DNA of 64,000 bases from Prionace glauca (Eukaryota > Chordata > Chondrichthyes > Carcharhiniformes > Carcharhinidae). A model generated the notes under the pieces. The model worked only from the letters and a program-made list of their open reading frames with translations. It was not told where the DNA came from and did no database searches. Each line of letters begins with the position of its first letter. The stretch's first letter is position 1. The position numbers and the translations under genes are program-made. Location of the stretch: assembly GCA_037974335.1 (NCBI GenBank), contig CM075761.1:12141543-12205542 (forward strand), read 5' to 3'. Below, piece by piece: positions 11,401 through 19,562 of the stretch.

Positions 11401-12884
11401 GACCGAATGACCTCATACTGTACCGTAGGATTCTATGTATGTGCTCGTTGGAGCTTGTGTGTTTGAGAGATTCTATGTATCTTTCTGTGTCTGTGTTGTT
11501 GTGAGTTTGTGTGTGTGTGAGATTGTGAGATTCTGTTTCTGTGTATCTTTCTCGGTGAGAGATTGTGTCTGTGTTGAGCGGACGGGTGAATGTGTGTGTG
11601 CGTGAGGGGGAGACTCAAGAGAGAGGGACAGACCATGTGTTTGAGGGAGTCGGTAGATGAGTGAATACTTCCAGTACTGTGTGTGTGTGTATGTGTGTGT
11701 GCAACTGAGATAAAAGCCACTGGAAGCGGGATCAATAAAACACGTTGAAAGGAAATTGGATAACTGCTTGTTGGAAAGAATATTGGTGAGCATTACGAAG
11801 AAAGTTGAGGTGAAGTTTGTACTAAATGGGATGTTATGACCTTGTGGCCTTATCGCTGGAAGATTAATCCATAAATTTAGCCCGTGTTCTGAGGATTGTG
11901 CTCGAATCCAACAATGCCAGAGGGCGGAAGTTGTATTCAGTGAAACAAAAAATCTGGAATTAAGAATCCATTGAAGAACAAGAAACCATTATTTGAAAAA
12001 CAAGTGAGGTTCACAATTGTAAAGTAAATATCTCATTCTTATCTACTCTGGCCAAAATGCAACTTCAGAGCCACAGTATGATGGTTGACTCTCAATGCTC
12101 TCTAAATAAAGACAACTGAGAATGTGCAAAGCCAGCGATGCCCACGTCCCACGGGTGAATAAAAAGTTTATTGCTTTTTCAAAGATCCAACATGGATTCA
12201 TTGGGCCGAATAGTTCCTATCTAAGCAGTAGAATTCTCTGCTTTTGTGTGGTTTTGAGGTTCGGTGTCATCTCAGATACTTATGGGCCGAAGGCCTCCTT
12301 CCAGAGAAAGGGTGCAGAGGAGGTTTACCAGGATGTTGCCTGGTATGATGGAAAGGCTGAGGGATTGAGGTTATTTTCATTAGAGAAAGGAAGGTTAAGA
12401 GGTGTCCTAATTGAGGCATACAAGATGATCAGAGGGTTAGATAAGGTGGACAGTGAGAGCCGTTTTCCTCGGATAGTGATGGCTCACACGAGGTTTAAAC
12501 ATAGCTAAATATAGCATTAAATTAAGGGGTCATCGTTATAGGACGGATGTCAGAGGTTGGATCTTTACTCAGAGGATGGTAAGGGCGTGGAATGTCCTGC
12601 CTGCAGCAGTTGTGGACTAGCCAAGTTTACGGGCGTTCAAATGGTCAGTGGAGAGGCACTTGGATAACATTGGAATTGTTTAGGTTAGAGGGTTATTAGA
12701 TTGGTTCCACTGGTTAGTGCAACATCGAGGGCCGAAGGGCTGCGCTGTAATTTTCCATGTTCTGTGTTCTGCACTGTAGGGGATCTGTTGCTCTCTTTGA
12801 TTATTCTATAATTTGTGAATGTTTCAGAGTGGACCTATCTACGCCTCCCTGGATTTGGCCGCCTTGGAAAAGAGATCAAAATAG
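2420..12884 (+). CDS. Gene A: non-rearranging VJ-C1 Ig-superfamily receptor with ITIM-like tail
   Basis: Eight exons can be joined with GT-AG introns and consistent phases: 2420-2474, 3059-3388, 4576-4905, 6776-6877, 8388-8418, 8619-8671, 10691-10740 and 12828-12884. They total 1008 coding bases (335 residues plus stop). The inferred type I membrane protein has a signal peptide, a V-set domain ending in a degenerate J-like strand, a C1-set domain, one transmembrane helix without a charged residue, and a basic tail ending in an IYASL tyrosine motif. V and C1 each occupy one phase 1-1 exon, as in antigen receptors, but V and J are already fused. Introns carry CR1-e, CR1-c, CR1-c2 and SINE insertions. 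The C1 exon region was duplicated to 49.5 kb. Related designs include the non-rearranging antigen-receptor-like genes of vertebrates, NKp30-type and NITR-type receptors; I cannot assign an orthologue. The first four exons are the firm part; the three middle tail exons are short and less certain. Confidence 0.75.
2514..2553. repeat. 14-bp inverted repeat in intron 1 of gene A
   Basis: TTTATAAACCAGAA at 2514-2527 and its exact reverse complement at 2540-2553 are separated by 12 bases, just after the signal-peptide exon. It could form a hairpin in DNA or pre-mRNA. No transposon was recognised around it. Confidence 0.7.
2676..2985 (+). mobile_element. SINE-2 with duplicated box-B region
   Basis: tRNA-headed SINE in intron 1 of gene A, with the SINE-2 tail (attgcagtgttaatgcact). 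A 33-bp unit starting gaactgggttcgatacctgg occurs twice in tandem (2696-2728 and 2729-2760), so the box-B-like promoter element is doubled. Confidence 0.75.
3059..3388 (+). CDS. Gene A exon 2: V-set domain with J-like end
   Basis: Acceptor ctctctag ends at 3058; donor GTAAGA starts at 3389; 330 bases, phase 1-1. V-set landmarks: VELLYHD (B strand), [12 protein letters not shown] (C strand), [19 protein letters not shown] (E-F strands) and FRNGTILLV, a degenerate J strand (FGxGT with Gly to Arg). The B-strand cysteine position holds Tyr (TAT, 3136-3138), while the F-strand Cys is kept. Two extra cysteines (3229-3231 and 3244-3246) lie in the C-prime region. NTT and NGT are possible N-glycosylation sites. 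No recombination signal separates V from J, so the exon is germline-fused. Confidence 0.85.
3418..4505 (-). mobile_element. CR1-e LINE in the V-C1 intron
   Basis: Reverse-strand LINE with its tail at 3418-3490 (cccttcggcccaacgagccc), the SINE-like 3-prime UTR, and then ORF2 from the C-terminus ([11 protein letters not shown], near 3860) up through [20 protein letters not shown] and [16 protein letters not shown]. The frame is broken several times. The same insertion, at the same distance from the C1 exon, is present at 48660-49490, so it predates the duplication of this block. Confidence 0.85.
4576..4905 (+). CDS. Gene A exon 3: C1-set domain
   Basis: Acceptor ctgtccag ends at 4575; donor GTGAGT starts at 4906; 330 bases, phase 1-1. 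C1 landmarks: [10 protein letters not shown] (B strand with Cys), IFWNISG (C strand with Trp), [14 protein letters not shown] (D-E strands) and GTCIVQL (F strand with Cys). The canonical disulphide pair is intact and NIS is a possible N-glycan site. A second copy of this exon lies at 49537-49866 with many amino-acid differences. Confidence 0.85.
4952..5163 (+). mobile_element. SINE tail insertion absent from the paralogous block
   Basis: Two consecutive tail modules (ggtgcagactcgatgggccg, then gggccgaagggcctgtttcc) end in about four TTCTTTG repeats. It is flanked by the 7-bp duplication TTGTAAT. At the equivalent place in the 49.9-kb copy the sequence runs through uninterrupted (cttgaaatcag), giving an empty site. 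Confidence 0.75.
5253..5520 (-). mobile_element. SINE-2
   Basis: Reverse-oriented SINE-2: the tail (cattaacgctgcaatgaaat) comes first, then the HE1-type body, then the tRNA-like head around 5470-5510 (gggaatcaaaccaggttctc). It is shared with 49925-50260, so it predates the block duplication. Confidence 0.65.
5940..6600 (-). mobile_element. LINE remnant (non-CR1-a/b/c type) with poly-G tract
   Basis: On the minus strand 6582-6470 reads [20 protein letters not shown] then [13 protein letters not shown], a conserved stretch just after the reverse-transcriptase core in some Jockey/L2-type LINEs. A G-homopolymer run with TGG repeats lies at about 6416-6470. The same remnant and G tract occur in the duplicate at 50.7-51.3 kb. 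Confidence 0.5.
6776..6877 (+). CDS. Gene A exon 4: transmembrane segment
   Basis: Acceptor ctctacag ends at 6775; donor GTGAGG starts at 6878; 102 bases, phase 1-1. It reads WCNLELS, then about 20 hydrophobic residues ([20 protein letters not shown]), then the basic stop-transfer WKKGRS. There is no charged residue within the membrane, so pairing with a charged adaptor such as DAP12 or CD3 is not suggested. The membrane-proximal Cys could form a dimer. Confidence 0.8.
6905..8335 (+). mobile_element. CR1-c LINE, 5-prime truncated, in intron 4 of gene A
   Basis: ORF2 RT domain from [20 protein letters not shown] through [30 protein letters not shown] and FADDTKIGG, to the C-terminus [12 protein letters not shown]. 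Compared with other CR1-c copies it has a 4-base deletion near 7705 and a 1-base deletion near 7981, which split it into three frames. It ends in gggtcgaagggcctgttctg and TTCTATG. Confidence 0.9.
8388..8418 (+). CDS. Gene A exon 5: cytoplasmic ([10 protein letters not shown])
   Basis: A 31-base exon between acceptor gtttcag (ending 8387) and donor GTGAGT (8419). It enters in phase 1 and leaves in phase 2, reading ERAEGAGKE. It lies 50 bases after the CR1-c insertion. Support is limited to splice-site quality and phase continuity, because very small exons can occur by chance. Confidence 0.5.
8619..8671 (+). CDS. Gene A exon 6: basic cytoplasmic segment
   Basis: A 53-base exon after acceptor aaatccag (ending 8618) and before donor GTAAGT (8672). 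It takes up phase 2 from the previous exon and leaves in phase 1: [19 protein letters not shown]. The strongly basic composition suits a cytoplasmic juxtamembrane segment. Confidence 0.5.
8738..9088 (+). mobile_element. SINE-1 (HE1-like), nearly full length
   Basis: tRNA-like head gtggttagcacaactgcttc and box B gggttcgattccctgg, the conserved body (gtttgcgcattctcg, ggtttcctcccacagtccaa), and a tail ending ctgcactgtaggcttctatg. Same strand as gene A, in intron 6. Confidence 0.85.
9089..9270 (-). mobile_element. Degenerate SINE-1 fragment
   Basis: Reverse complement of a SINE-1 tail and body, strongly diverged (agtgcagaaggccagtcg, then catggcccatccacctaaac). It directly follows the plus-strand SINE. 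Confidence 0.5.
9337..9365 (+). repeat. Poly-G tract
   Basis: A run of about 20 G residues in a G/T-rich context, preceded by GGTGGT repeats. Similar runs occur at 6.43, 39.75 and 51.15 kb; the exact lengths may be unreliable in the assembly. Confidence 0.8.
9370..10170 (-). mobile_element. Old CR1-like LINE remnant
   Basis: The minus strand gives decayed RT pieces: [20 protein letters not shown] (near 9550) and [20 protein letters not shown] (near 9750). Many stops and frame changes are present. It is older than the CR1-a/b/c copies and lies in intron 6 of gene A. Confidence 0.7.
10200..10641 (+). mobile_element. CR1-e 3-prime UTR / SINE-like fragment
   Basis: It matches the SINE-like 3-prime UTR of CR1-e (gtgtctgtgggagtttgcac) and ends in agggccgaagggcctgtttt about 50 bases before gene A exon 7. 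No ORF2 coding part is present. Confidence 0.7.
10691..10740 (+). CDS. Gene A exon 7: cytoplasmic segment
   Basis: A 50-base exon after acceptor tgttacacag (ending 10690) and before donor GTAAAC (10741). Phase 1 in, phase 0 out: [17 protein letters not shown]. It has one tyrosine (TYGK), which is not a clear ITIM. The phase fits both neighbours; evidence is otherwise limited. Confidence 0.45.
11135..11440 (+). mobile_element. SINE-1, diverged
   Basis: tRNA-like head (agatagtggttagcaatgct), a diverged box B (acaggttcaatcctcgg), the body gtttgcacgttctccccggg, and the end accgtaggattctatgtatg. Confidence 0.7.
11455..11710 (+). repeat. TG/GA-rich low-complexity region
   Basis: Interrupted GTGTGT and GAGA runs with repeated gattctgtg- and tctgtgttg-like words follow the SINE. 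The long open frames on the opposite strand (His/Thr-rich) arise from composition and are not genes. Confidence 0.75.
12060..12175 (+). mobile_element. SINE-3 fragment
   Basis: It matches the SINE-3 body (tggttgactctcaatgctct and gcgatgcccacgtcccacgg). Intron 7 of gene A. Confidence 0.5.
12303..12770 (+). mobile_element. CR1-c2 LINE 3-prime end
   Basis: ORF2 C-terminus, broken: it starts near [10 protein letters not shown], continues [20 protein letters not shown] and [14 protein letters not shown], then a frame change, then 3-prime UTR ending in gggccgaagggctgcgctg. It ends about 55 bases before the ITIM-like exon. Confidence 0.8.
12828..12884 (+). CDS. Gene A exon 8: ITIM-like tail and stop
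   Basis: After acceptor gtttcag (ending 12827), phase 0, the exon reads [18 protein letters not shown] and then TAG. YASL fits the Yxx(L/V/I) core of an ITIM; position -2 is Pro rather than Ile/Val/Leu/Ser, so the match is imperfect. It is close in form to the IVYASL motif of BTLA-type receptors. If phosphorylated it could recruit SH2 phosphatases; that is inference from the motif. Confidence 0.65.
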   Translation, partial: SGPIYASLDLAALEKRSK

Positions 12885-13281
12885 AAGGCGGGTCGAAAAT
12901 AAGGATCCAAACCCTAAGTTCTGGAGGGGGCCGAATTTCCCGAAAATTCCACAGGCTCGTGGAAGTAACCATGAAGCCAATGAGACTCACTTCAAACAGC
13001 CATACTATCCCTGTGCATCCACCAATCATTGGCTCCAGCGTTCATTGTAAATGATTGGAAATTGAGTTTAGGGTATTTCACAGGAATGGCCTTCTTCAAC
13101 TGTAGATGAAACGTCGAACAATGCTCAGAGAATTTCCTGAGTTTCACTGGAAAGGTTCTCCTGATCGTATCGCTAATGTTCCTCACAGGAAATGTACCAA
13201 TTCTCTTTGTAAATGTCAACGCGTCAATACCAATTAATGATTCTATTTTTACAACGATGGTTTGTCTTGATCTTGATCAAC

Positions 13282-13287
13282 AATAAA
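13282..13287 (+). other. Candidate polyadenylation signal of gene A
   Basis: An AATAAA lies about 400 bases after the gene A stop codon, in sequence without recognised transposons. It is the first perfect hexamer I noticed downstream, so it is a plausible but unproven transcript end. Confidence 0.4.
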
Positions 13288-13739
13288 CTTATAACTAAAT
13301 GTAATCTTTATGATACTGCGGTTTCTGTTGAACTGACACTATCAGTCCAGAAATCAGATGTTTGTCAATACTTCAGGTGTGAGAGGTTTGATAATTTGTT
13401 GAATTGGAATTCAGTGAGAGATGGGCCCAGATTGCAATGCGTGGAATTTCTAATATTTTCATGATAATTTTACACAGTGAGTTTGTGTTTGCATTTAACA
13501 TAAACCGTACATTTCAGAACATTAGGATGAGTGCAATGTTACGGAAAAAGTAACAAATTTTGATTTGTGCTCTGCAGCATCTGGATCGTCTTCTCAATCC
13601 TTGTCATTTCCCCACCAGCTCTGTCCTGATTTATAGAAAGTGATAATATCGTGACACGATTAATCCAGAAACTCACATGCCACAAACTCTCAACTCTTGC
13701 ATGCTCAGGCATATAAAGTGTTCATCTCAATGCTTCTTA
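13288..13739. other. No recognised gene
   Basis: AT-rich sequence beyond gene A with no convincing exon, Ig motif or repeat. Confidence 0.5.
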
Positions 13740-14510
13740 AATATTGTGACCGTTCCCACCTTTACTATCCTCTCAGGCAATGACTTCCACATTCCTATTA
13801 CCCTCTGATTTAGCAGTTTCTATCAGGCATTGGCGAGATGATAGAAGACAGAGGGTAGTGGTTGATGGGAAATATTCAACCTGGAGATCAGTTACAAGTG
13901 GTGAACCTCAGGGATCTGTTTTGGGGCCACTGCTGTTTGTCATTTTTATAAATGACCTAGATGAGGGTGGAGAAGGATGGGTTAGTAAATTTGCTGACGA
14001 CACGAAAGTCGGAGGAGTTGTAGACAGTGAGGATGGATGTTACAGTTTGCAGAGGGACAAACATAAGCTGCAGAGCTGGGCCGAGAGGTGGCAAATGGTG
14101 TTTAATGCGGAAAATGGTCACTGGGTCGACATATGGATAACATTGGAATAGTTTAGGTTGGAGGATCATTAGATTGGTTCCAATGGTCGGCGCAACATCG
14201 AGGGCCGAAGGGCCTGTACTGCGCTGTAATGTTCAATGTTCTCAGTGGAAACCTTTTTTCATCGCAACTGCTGTAAACCTCATGTTCTTTAGTTTAAATC
14301 AATGTCCCAAGCTGGGTATTGAGCCCTCTGCTCTAGTAAAAAGTTCCTTCCTATCCATCCTATCTGTGCCGCTCATAACTTGTTTTAACCATCAATCAGT
14401 TCCTCCCTCAACCTTCTCTGCTCGTAGATAAACGACCCGAGCCCATCCAGCCCTCAGCTGACACAGTCCAAGAGTGTGCAATTTGCTCAGCCCCCCGTTT
14501 AGTTGTTCTT
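13740..14510 (-). mobile_element. Old CR1-like LINE split by a younger LINE
   Basis: 13740-13815 (tcccacctttactatcctctc) and 14250-14420 (catcctatctgtgccgctcat) are both minus-strand CR1 C-terminal sequence in the right order. They are separated by the plus-strand CR1-c2 copy at 13820-14250. Confidence 0.55.
13820..14250 (+). mobile_element. CR1-c2 LINE with large internal deletion
   Basis: It begins in the RT core ([52 protein letters not shown]). Near 14115 it jumps directly from the FNAE region to the extreme 3-prime end (ggccgaagggcctgtactgc). The C-terminal third of ORF2 is missing. Confidence 0.8.
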
Positions 14511-14861
14511 TGTTCTTTGAATTTGACAAACTGTCATGTTGCTGAATTCAGCCACATTTTCTGTTCAACACAGTTTCGATCAGTCTGATCACGTGTTTAG
14601 CACCAGCGAGAAGATGTTTCTCGTTATAGACTGAGCTCTGCGCGGCCTCTTCATCGATAGACAGGAAACGCTCAACAACAAGTCACCCTGCTCTGATATT
14701 TTTACTGCGCAATTCTAACCGCAGCGCGCTGTGTCTGCAAAATGTGCAAGTTTACCACGTCTTCCGGTTCCCTGTGTGACCGCAGCCCAGCAACTTTCTA
14801 TCACCCTGGACGTTGCAGCATCTCTTTGCAGCGTCTATTTGCAGGTCTGTGTCTTCATCAT
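14511..14861. other. No recognised gene
   Basis: Nothing convincing seen in either strand between two LINEs. Confidence 0.5.
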
Positions 14862-17268
14862 AGAACATAGAACATAGAACATAGAACATTACAGCGCAGA
14901 ACAGGCCCTTCGGCCCACGATGTTGCACCGACCAGTTACAAAACAATGACCCACTAGCCTAAACCAATCCCTTTTCGTCCATAAACCTATCCACAGATCT
15001 CTTAAACGCCCCCAAACTAGGTGCATTTACAACTGCAGCTGGCAGGGCATTCCAGTCCCTCACCACCCTCTGGGTATAGAACCTACCCCTGACATCAGTC
15101 TTATAACTACCCCCCCATTAATTTAAAGTCGTGCCCCCTCGTGCTAGCTTTCTCCATCCTAGGAAAAAGGCTATCACTATCTACCCTGTCTAAACCTCTA
15201 ATCATCTTATATGTTTCAATGAGATCCCCTCTTAGCCGCCTTCTTTCCAGCGAAAACAACCCCAAATCTCTCAGTCTCTCCTCATAGGATCTCCCCTCCA
15301 TACCAGGCAACATCCTGGTAAACCTCCTCTGCACCCTCTCCAAAGTCTCTACATCCTTCTTATAATGTGGGGACCAGAACTGCACACAATACTCCAAGTG
15401 TGGCCGCACCAGAGTTGTGTACAGTTGCATCATGACGCTGAGACTCCTAAATTCAATCCCCCTACCAATAAACGCCAAGACACCGTATGCCTTCTTAACA
15501 ACCTTATCTACTTGATTCCCAACTTTCAGGGATCTATGTACACATACACCTAGATTCCTCTGCTCCTCCACACTATTCAAAGCCCCATACTCAACACATC
15601 TGTTATTCCTACCGAAATGAATTACCTCACACTTCTCCACATTAAACTCCATCCGCCACCTCACAGCCCAGCTCTGCAACCTTTCTAAGTCACCCTGCAA
15701 ACTATGACACCCTTCCTCACAAATCTACCACACCTCCGACTTTGGTGTCATCAGCAAACTTACTCATCCACCCAACTATACCCTCATCCAGATCATTAAT
15801 AAAAATTACAAACAGCAGTGGCCCCAAAACAGATCCCTGAGGCACACCACTCGTAACCGAACTCCATGACGAATATTTACCATCAATCACCACCCTCTGT
15901 CTCCTATCTGCTAGCCAATTCCTGATCCAATTACCTAGATCACCCCCAATCCCATACATCTGCATTTTCTGCAGAAGCCTACGATTTTGAACCTTATCAA
16001 ACGCCTTGCTAAAATCCATATACACCACATCAACTGCCTTACACCTATCCACCTCTTTGGTCACTTTCTCAAAGAACTCGATAAGGTTAGTAAGGCACGA
16101 CCTACCCGCTACAAAACCATGGTGACTGTCTCTAATCAACTCATTACTCTCCAAATAACTATAAATCCTGTCTCTAACAATCCTTTCCAAAACCTTACCC
16201 ACCACAGAAGTAAGACTCACTGGTCTATAATTCCCAGGGAAGTCCCTTCTCCCCTTCTTAAACAATGGGACAACATTTGCTGTCCTCCAATCTTCCGGTA
16301 TTATACCAGAGACCAACGACGACCTGAAGATCAGAGCCAGAGGCTTCGCAGTCACCCCTCTTGCCTCCCAAAGAATCCTAGGGTAAATCCCATCCGGACC
16401 AGGGGACTTATCTATTTTCAAACCCTCTAAAATATCCAGCACATCCCCCGTATCAACTGCAATACTATCTATTTTACACCCCTGCACCCCAGTGTCCTCC
16501 TCAGCTATATTCATGTCCCCCTGCGTGAACAGCGAAGAGAAATATTGTTTCAACGCTTCTCCAATCTCCTCCGGTTCCACACACAACTTCCCTCTACTGT
16601 CTGTAACTGGCCCTAATCTTGCCCTAACCAACCTTCTGTTCTTGACATACCTGTAAAACGCCTTAGGGTTCTCCTTAATCCTATCAGCCAAAGTCATCTC
16701 ATGTCCTCTTTTAGCTCTTCTTAACTCCCTCTTCAGCTCCCTCCTAGCCAATCTAAAACTTTCTAATGCACTACCTGAGCCCTCAAGCCTCATCCGAACT
16801 TAAGTCTCCTTTTTCTTCCTAACCAACGAATCAACTTTTTTAGTGCACCACGGTTCCCTGGGCCTACCAAATCCTCCTTGCCTGACAGGGATATACCTAT
16901 CACAGACCCGCAATAGCTGCTCCTTGAAAAATCTCCACATCTCGGATGTTCCCAGTCCCTGTAATCTCCTAGTCCAACTAATGCTTCCTAATTCTCTCCT
17001 AATAGCCTCATAATTACCCTTCCCCCAGCTGAAACTACTGACCCGAGGTTCATGCCTATCCCTTTCCATCACTAAGGTGAACGTAATCGAATTGTGGTCA
17101 CTATCCCCAAAATGCACACCAACTTCAAAGTCTAGCACCTGGTCTGGCTCATTACCCAGCACCAAATCCAATATAGCCTCACCTCTAGTCGGCCTATCTA
17201 CATACTGAGTCAAAAAAACCTTCCTGCACACTTTGAACAAAAACTGACCCCTCTAACGAGCTAGAGGG
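14862..17268 (-). mobile_element. CR1-c LINE, long 5-prime truncated copy
   Basis: The minus strand carries the C-terminal part of the endonuclease (FLTQYVDRPTRGEAILDLVL, GDSDHNS), the linker (PWCTKKVDSLVRKKKET), the full RT ([58 protein letters not shown]) and the C-terminal region. By comparison with sister copies there are three breaks: a nonsense change near 16799, and single-base insertions near 15715 and 15120. The 3-prime end (14862) has several TTCTATG repeats. Confidence 0.92.
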
Positions 17269-17275
17269 GTCAGTC
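17242..17275. repeat. 13-bp hairpin at the 5-prime end of the CR1-c copy
   Basis: ACTGACCCCTCTA and its reverse complement TAGAGGGGTCAGT flank a 6-base loop. One arm is CR1-c sequence; the other coincides with the truncation point, so it may have arisen at insertion. Confidence 0.6.
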
Positions 17276-17479
17276 CTCGAGCATCAGTCCTCCATTAGTG
17301 TAGCTCATTTGCAGGGGTGGAACCACTGTGGTCGCAAGTCAGGTAGAAAGTTTAGCCAGCCCTTACTTCCGATAAAAATAGAATTTCATGGTGAAAGAAT
17401 GAATCATTTGCAGCTGATCAGAATCGTTCACGGGAAACATTCACCAATACATCCACTGGACATTCTGCTCCAAAAGCAT

Positions 17480-17712
17480 CAGTATCATCCACATCCTAAG
17501 ACATTCCCAGGGACATCCCAATGCTCCTGATCCTTATATAAAAGTCTCCTGTATCCGTCCATCTCCATCCCGCTCATGTGCCTGTCTAAGTAACTCCTAA
17601 ACAACTCCAGCGCGCCTGCCTCCACCACCTTGCTTGGCAGAGCATTCCATACCCCCACTACCCTCTGTGTGAAAACCCTCCCTCTAACATCCAAATTATC
17701 CCTCGCTCCCCT
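17480..17712 (-). mobile_element. CR1-e LINE 3-prime fragment
   Basis: The minus strand reads VRGRVFTQRVVGVWNALPSK and LFRSYLDRHMSGM, then a 3-prime UTR variant that resembles 48660-48720 rather than the SINE-bearing UTR. Confidence 0.75.
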
Positions 17713-18310
17713 CAGCGGATAGCAGAAAATTGCGTTGAATTCATCCCAAACACATTATTACGTACTGTTTTCTGCAAAAAAATGTATGAATGAAGACATA
17801 TGCAAAAGGATACAAATGCTTTAATGCTGGTTTTACCCACTACAATTCTCCCTATCTCTTTGTATCATAATTGCATTTTTGATTCACGGGCTATGGGCCT
17901 TCCACTCCGGGCTGGTGGTTATATTTCACATGAACTTCCTCCCACATCAAGACAACCGCCGCCATCCCCAAACCCACATCCCACCCCCCACCATTAACAC
18001 ACTATTTAACTCCTTTCTCTTTCCTCAGCATATTCAGTTTCCCAATGAAATGCATCTCCGTAAATCGGATGACTGTGGGACTACTTCAACATTTTCCCTA
18101 TCCAATGGGGAAAGACGTTCCTCGCGAACTGTCTCCATCTACCCTGACGATTTATTTCAGAACTTAAACGTTTATCTTGTCGACCCCTCCGCGACGTTTA
18201 GCCTTGCCTTCCCGGGAGGACAGAAGGCGGGCTATCCAATGCTTGTTCTGATGCATGTAACCATCGAACTGGACCCGTCCATGTTCTGACCCAAGCAAAC
18301 ATTTGCAGCC
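17713..18310. other. No recognised gene
   Basis: Open frames of up to 136 codons occur at 17879-18289 but show no domain, no splice context and no codon pattern that I trust. Confidence 0.5.
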
Positions 18311-18470
18311 TTGTTGTTCATTAAATTTGCACGCCTTTAGTGTGGAGCCCAACAGATGTAGGCAAATGTCATAGGTAGAAGAAGGATTGGAATGAGGCAC
18401 TCACTGAGTGTTAAAATAGGCGGTGCGGGCTTGCAGGGCCGAAGGGCCTGTTTCCTGGGCTGTGTTGTTC
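18311..18470 (+). mobile_element. SINE/CR1-e tail fragment
   Basis: It matches 10480-10641 (agtgtggagcccaacagatg, cactcactgagtgttaaaat) and ends in agggccgaagggcctgtttc and TTCTTTG. Confidence 0.65.
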
Positions 18471-18906
18471 TTTGCTCTAAATCGCGTTTTCAGACATCAG
18501 GAACCTTAAAGATATCTAAACAGGCGTAGAATGCCTTTCAATCATGTCCATTGACCGAATAATCCAGGAATAAATATTGAGGCAATATTGTTGACAAAGT
18601 TTTTACACAGTATTACTGCATTTTTCCTCTGAGGAGTAAGATATACCAGGGAATCGCGTAAGGGTGTTTTCAATGTTTGCAAAACATTATGTCCAGATAC
18701 AAAACACGGAGAATCTCTCATTAACAAATAGGAACAAAATTAAGTGTATCACTCTAGCGGACATTCAGTGTTTTTTGTTAACTAGTCTCAGTTTGGATCG
18801 ATCATTCAGTTGCACTGCAGAACGCGTTAGAGGTTTTCCAAGCCTAGGGAATACTGCAGGGGATAGGAAAAGTGGGTTAATTGAAAAGGTGCAACTGATG
18901 AATCGA
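18471..18906. other. No recognised gene
   Basis: Nothing convincing seen. Confidence 0.45.
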
Positions 18907-19312
18907 GAAATTTGGGGTTGTTTTCGCTGGAAAGAAGGCGGCTAAGAGGGGATCTCATTGAAACATATAAGATGATTAGAGGTTTAGACAGGGTAGATAG
19001 TGATAGCCTTTTTCCTAGGATGGAGAAAGCTAGCACGAGGGGGCACGATTTTAAATTAAGGGGTGGTAGTTATAGGACAGATGTCAGGGGTAGGTTCTTT
19101 ACCCAGAGGGTGGTGAGGGACTGGAATGCCCTGCCAGCTGCAGTTGTAAATGAACTTAGTTTGGGGGTGTTTAAGAGATCTGTGGATAGGTTTATGGATG
19201 AAAAGGGATTGGTTTAGGCTAGTGGGTCATTGTTTTGTAACTGGTCGGCGCAACATCGTGGGCCGAAGGGTCTGTTCTGCGCTGTAATGTTCTATGTTCT
19301 ATGTTCTAATGT
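18907..19312 (+). mobile_element. CR1-c LINE 3-prime end
   Basis: An open C-terminal frame ([20 protein letters not shown] form, [20 protein letters not shown], ending FMDEKGLV at 19217) followed by a UTR ending in two TTCTATG units. It is very similar to 26940-27355. Confidence 0.9.
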
Positions 19313-19562
19313 GAGCAAATCACTCATGTAGATATCTATATTTTAAACAGCGCAGATTAAAATATGCAAATCATATCATAGAGAATGGGAAAGGGTGTTT
19401 CAGGTGCCGAGAAGATGTTTGTATTCCCGTGAGTTTCGAAGATTAGGGAATTCGAAGATTTAGAATTCGCTTTTCCGAAAATAGCGGAATAATATATCGA
19501 CGGAGAGTAACTATTTCCTCTGGGAGTGGTGTGAGTACCTAGGACAGAAACTTCAAAATTTA

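Noticed and set aside
11433-11793. His/Thr-rich open frames of 100-106 codons
   Set aside because: Produced by the TG/GA-rich low-complexity region; no start context or domain.
17879-18289. 136-codon open frame
   Set aside because: No domain, low-complexity Pro/His content, overlapping antisense frame and partial overlap with a SINE tail region; not supported as a gene.
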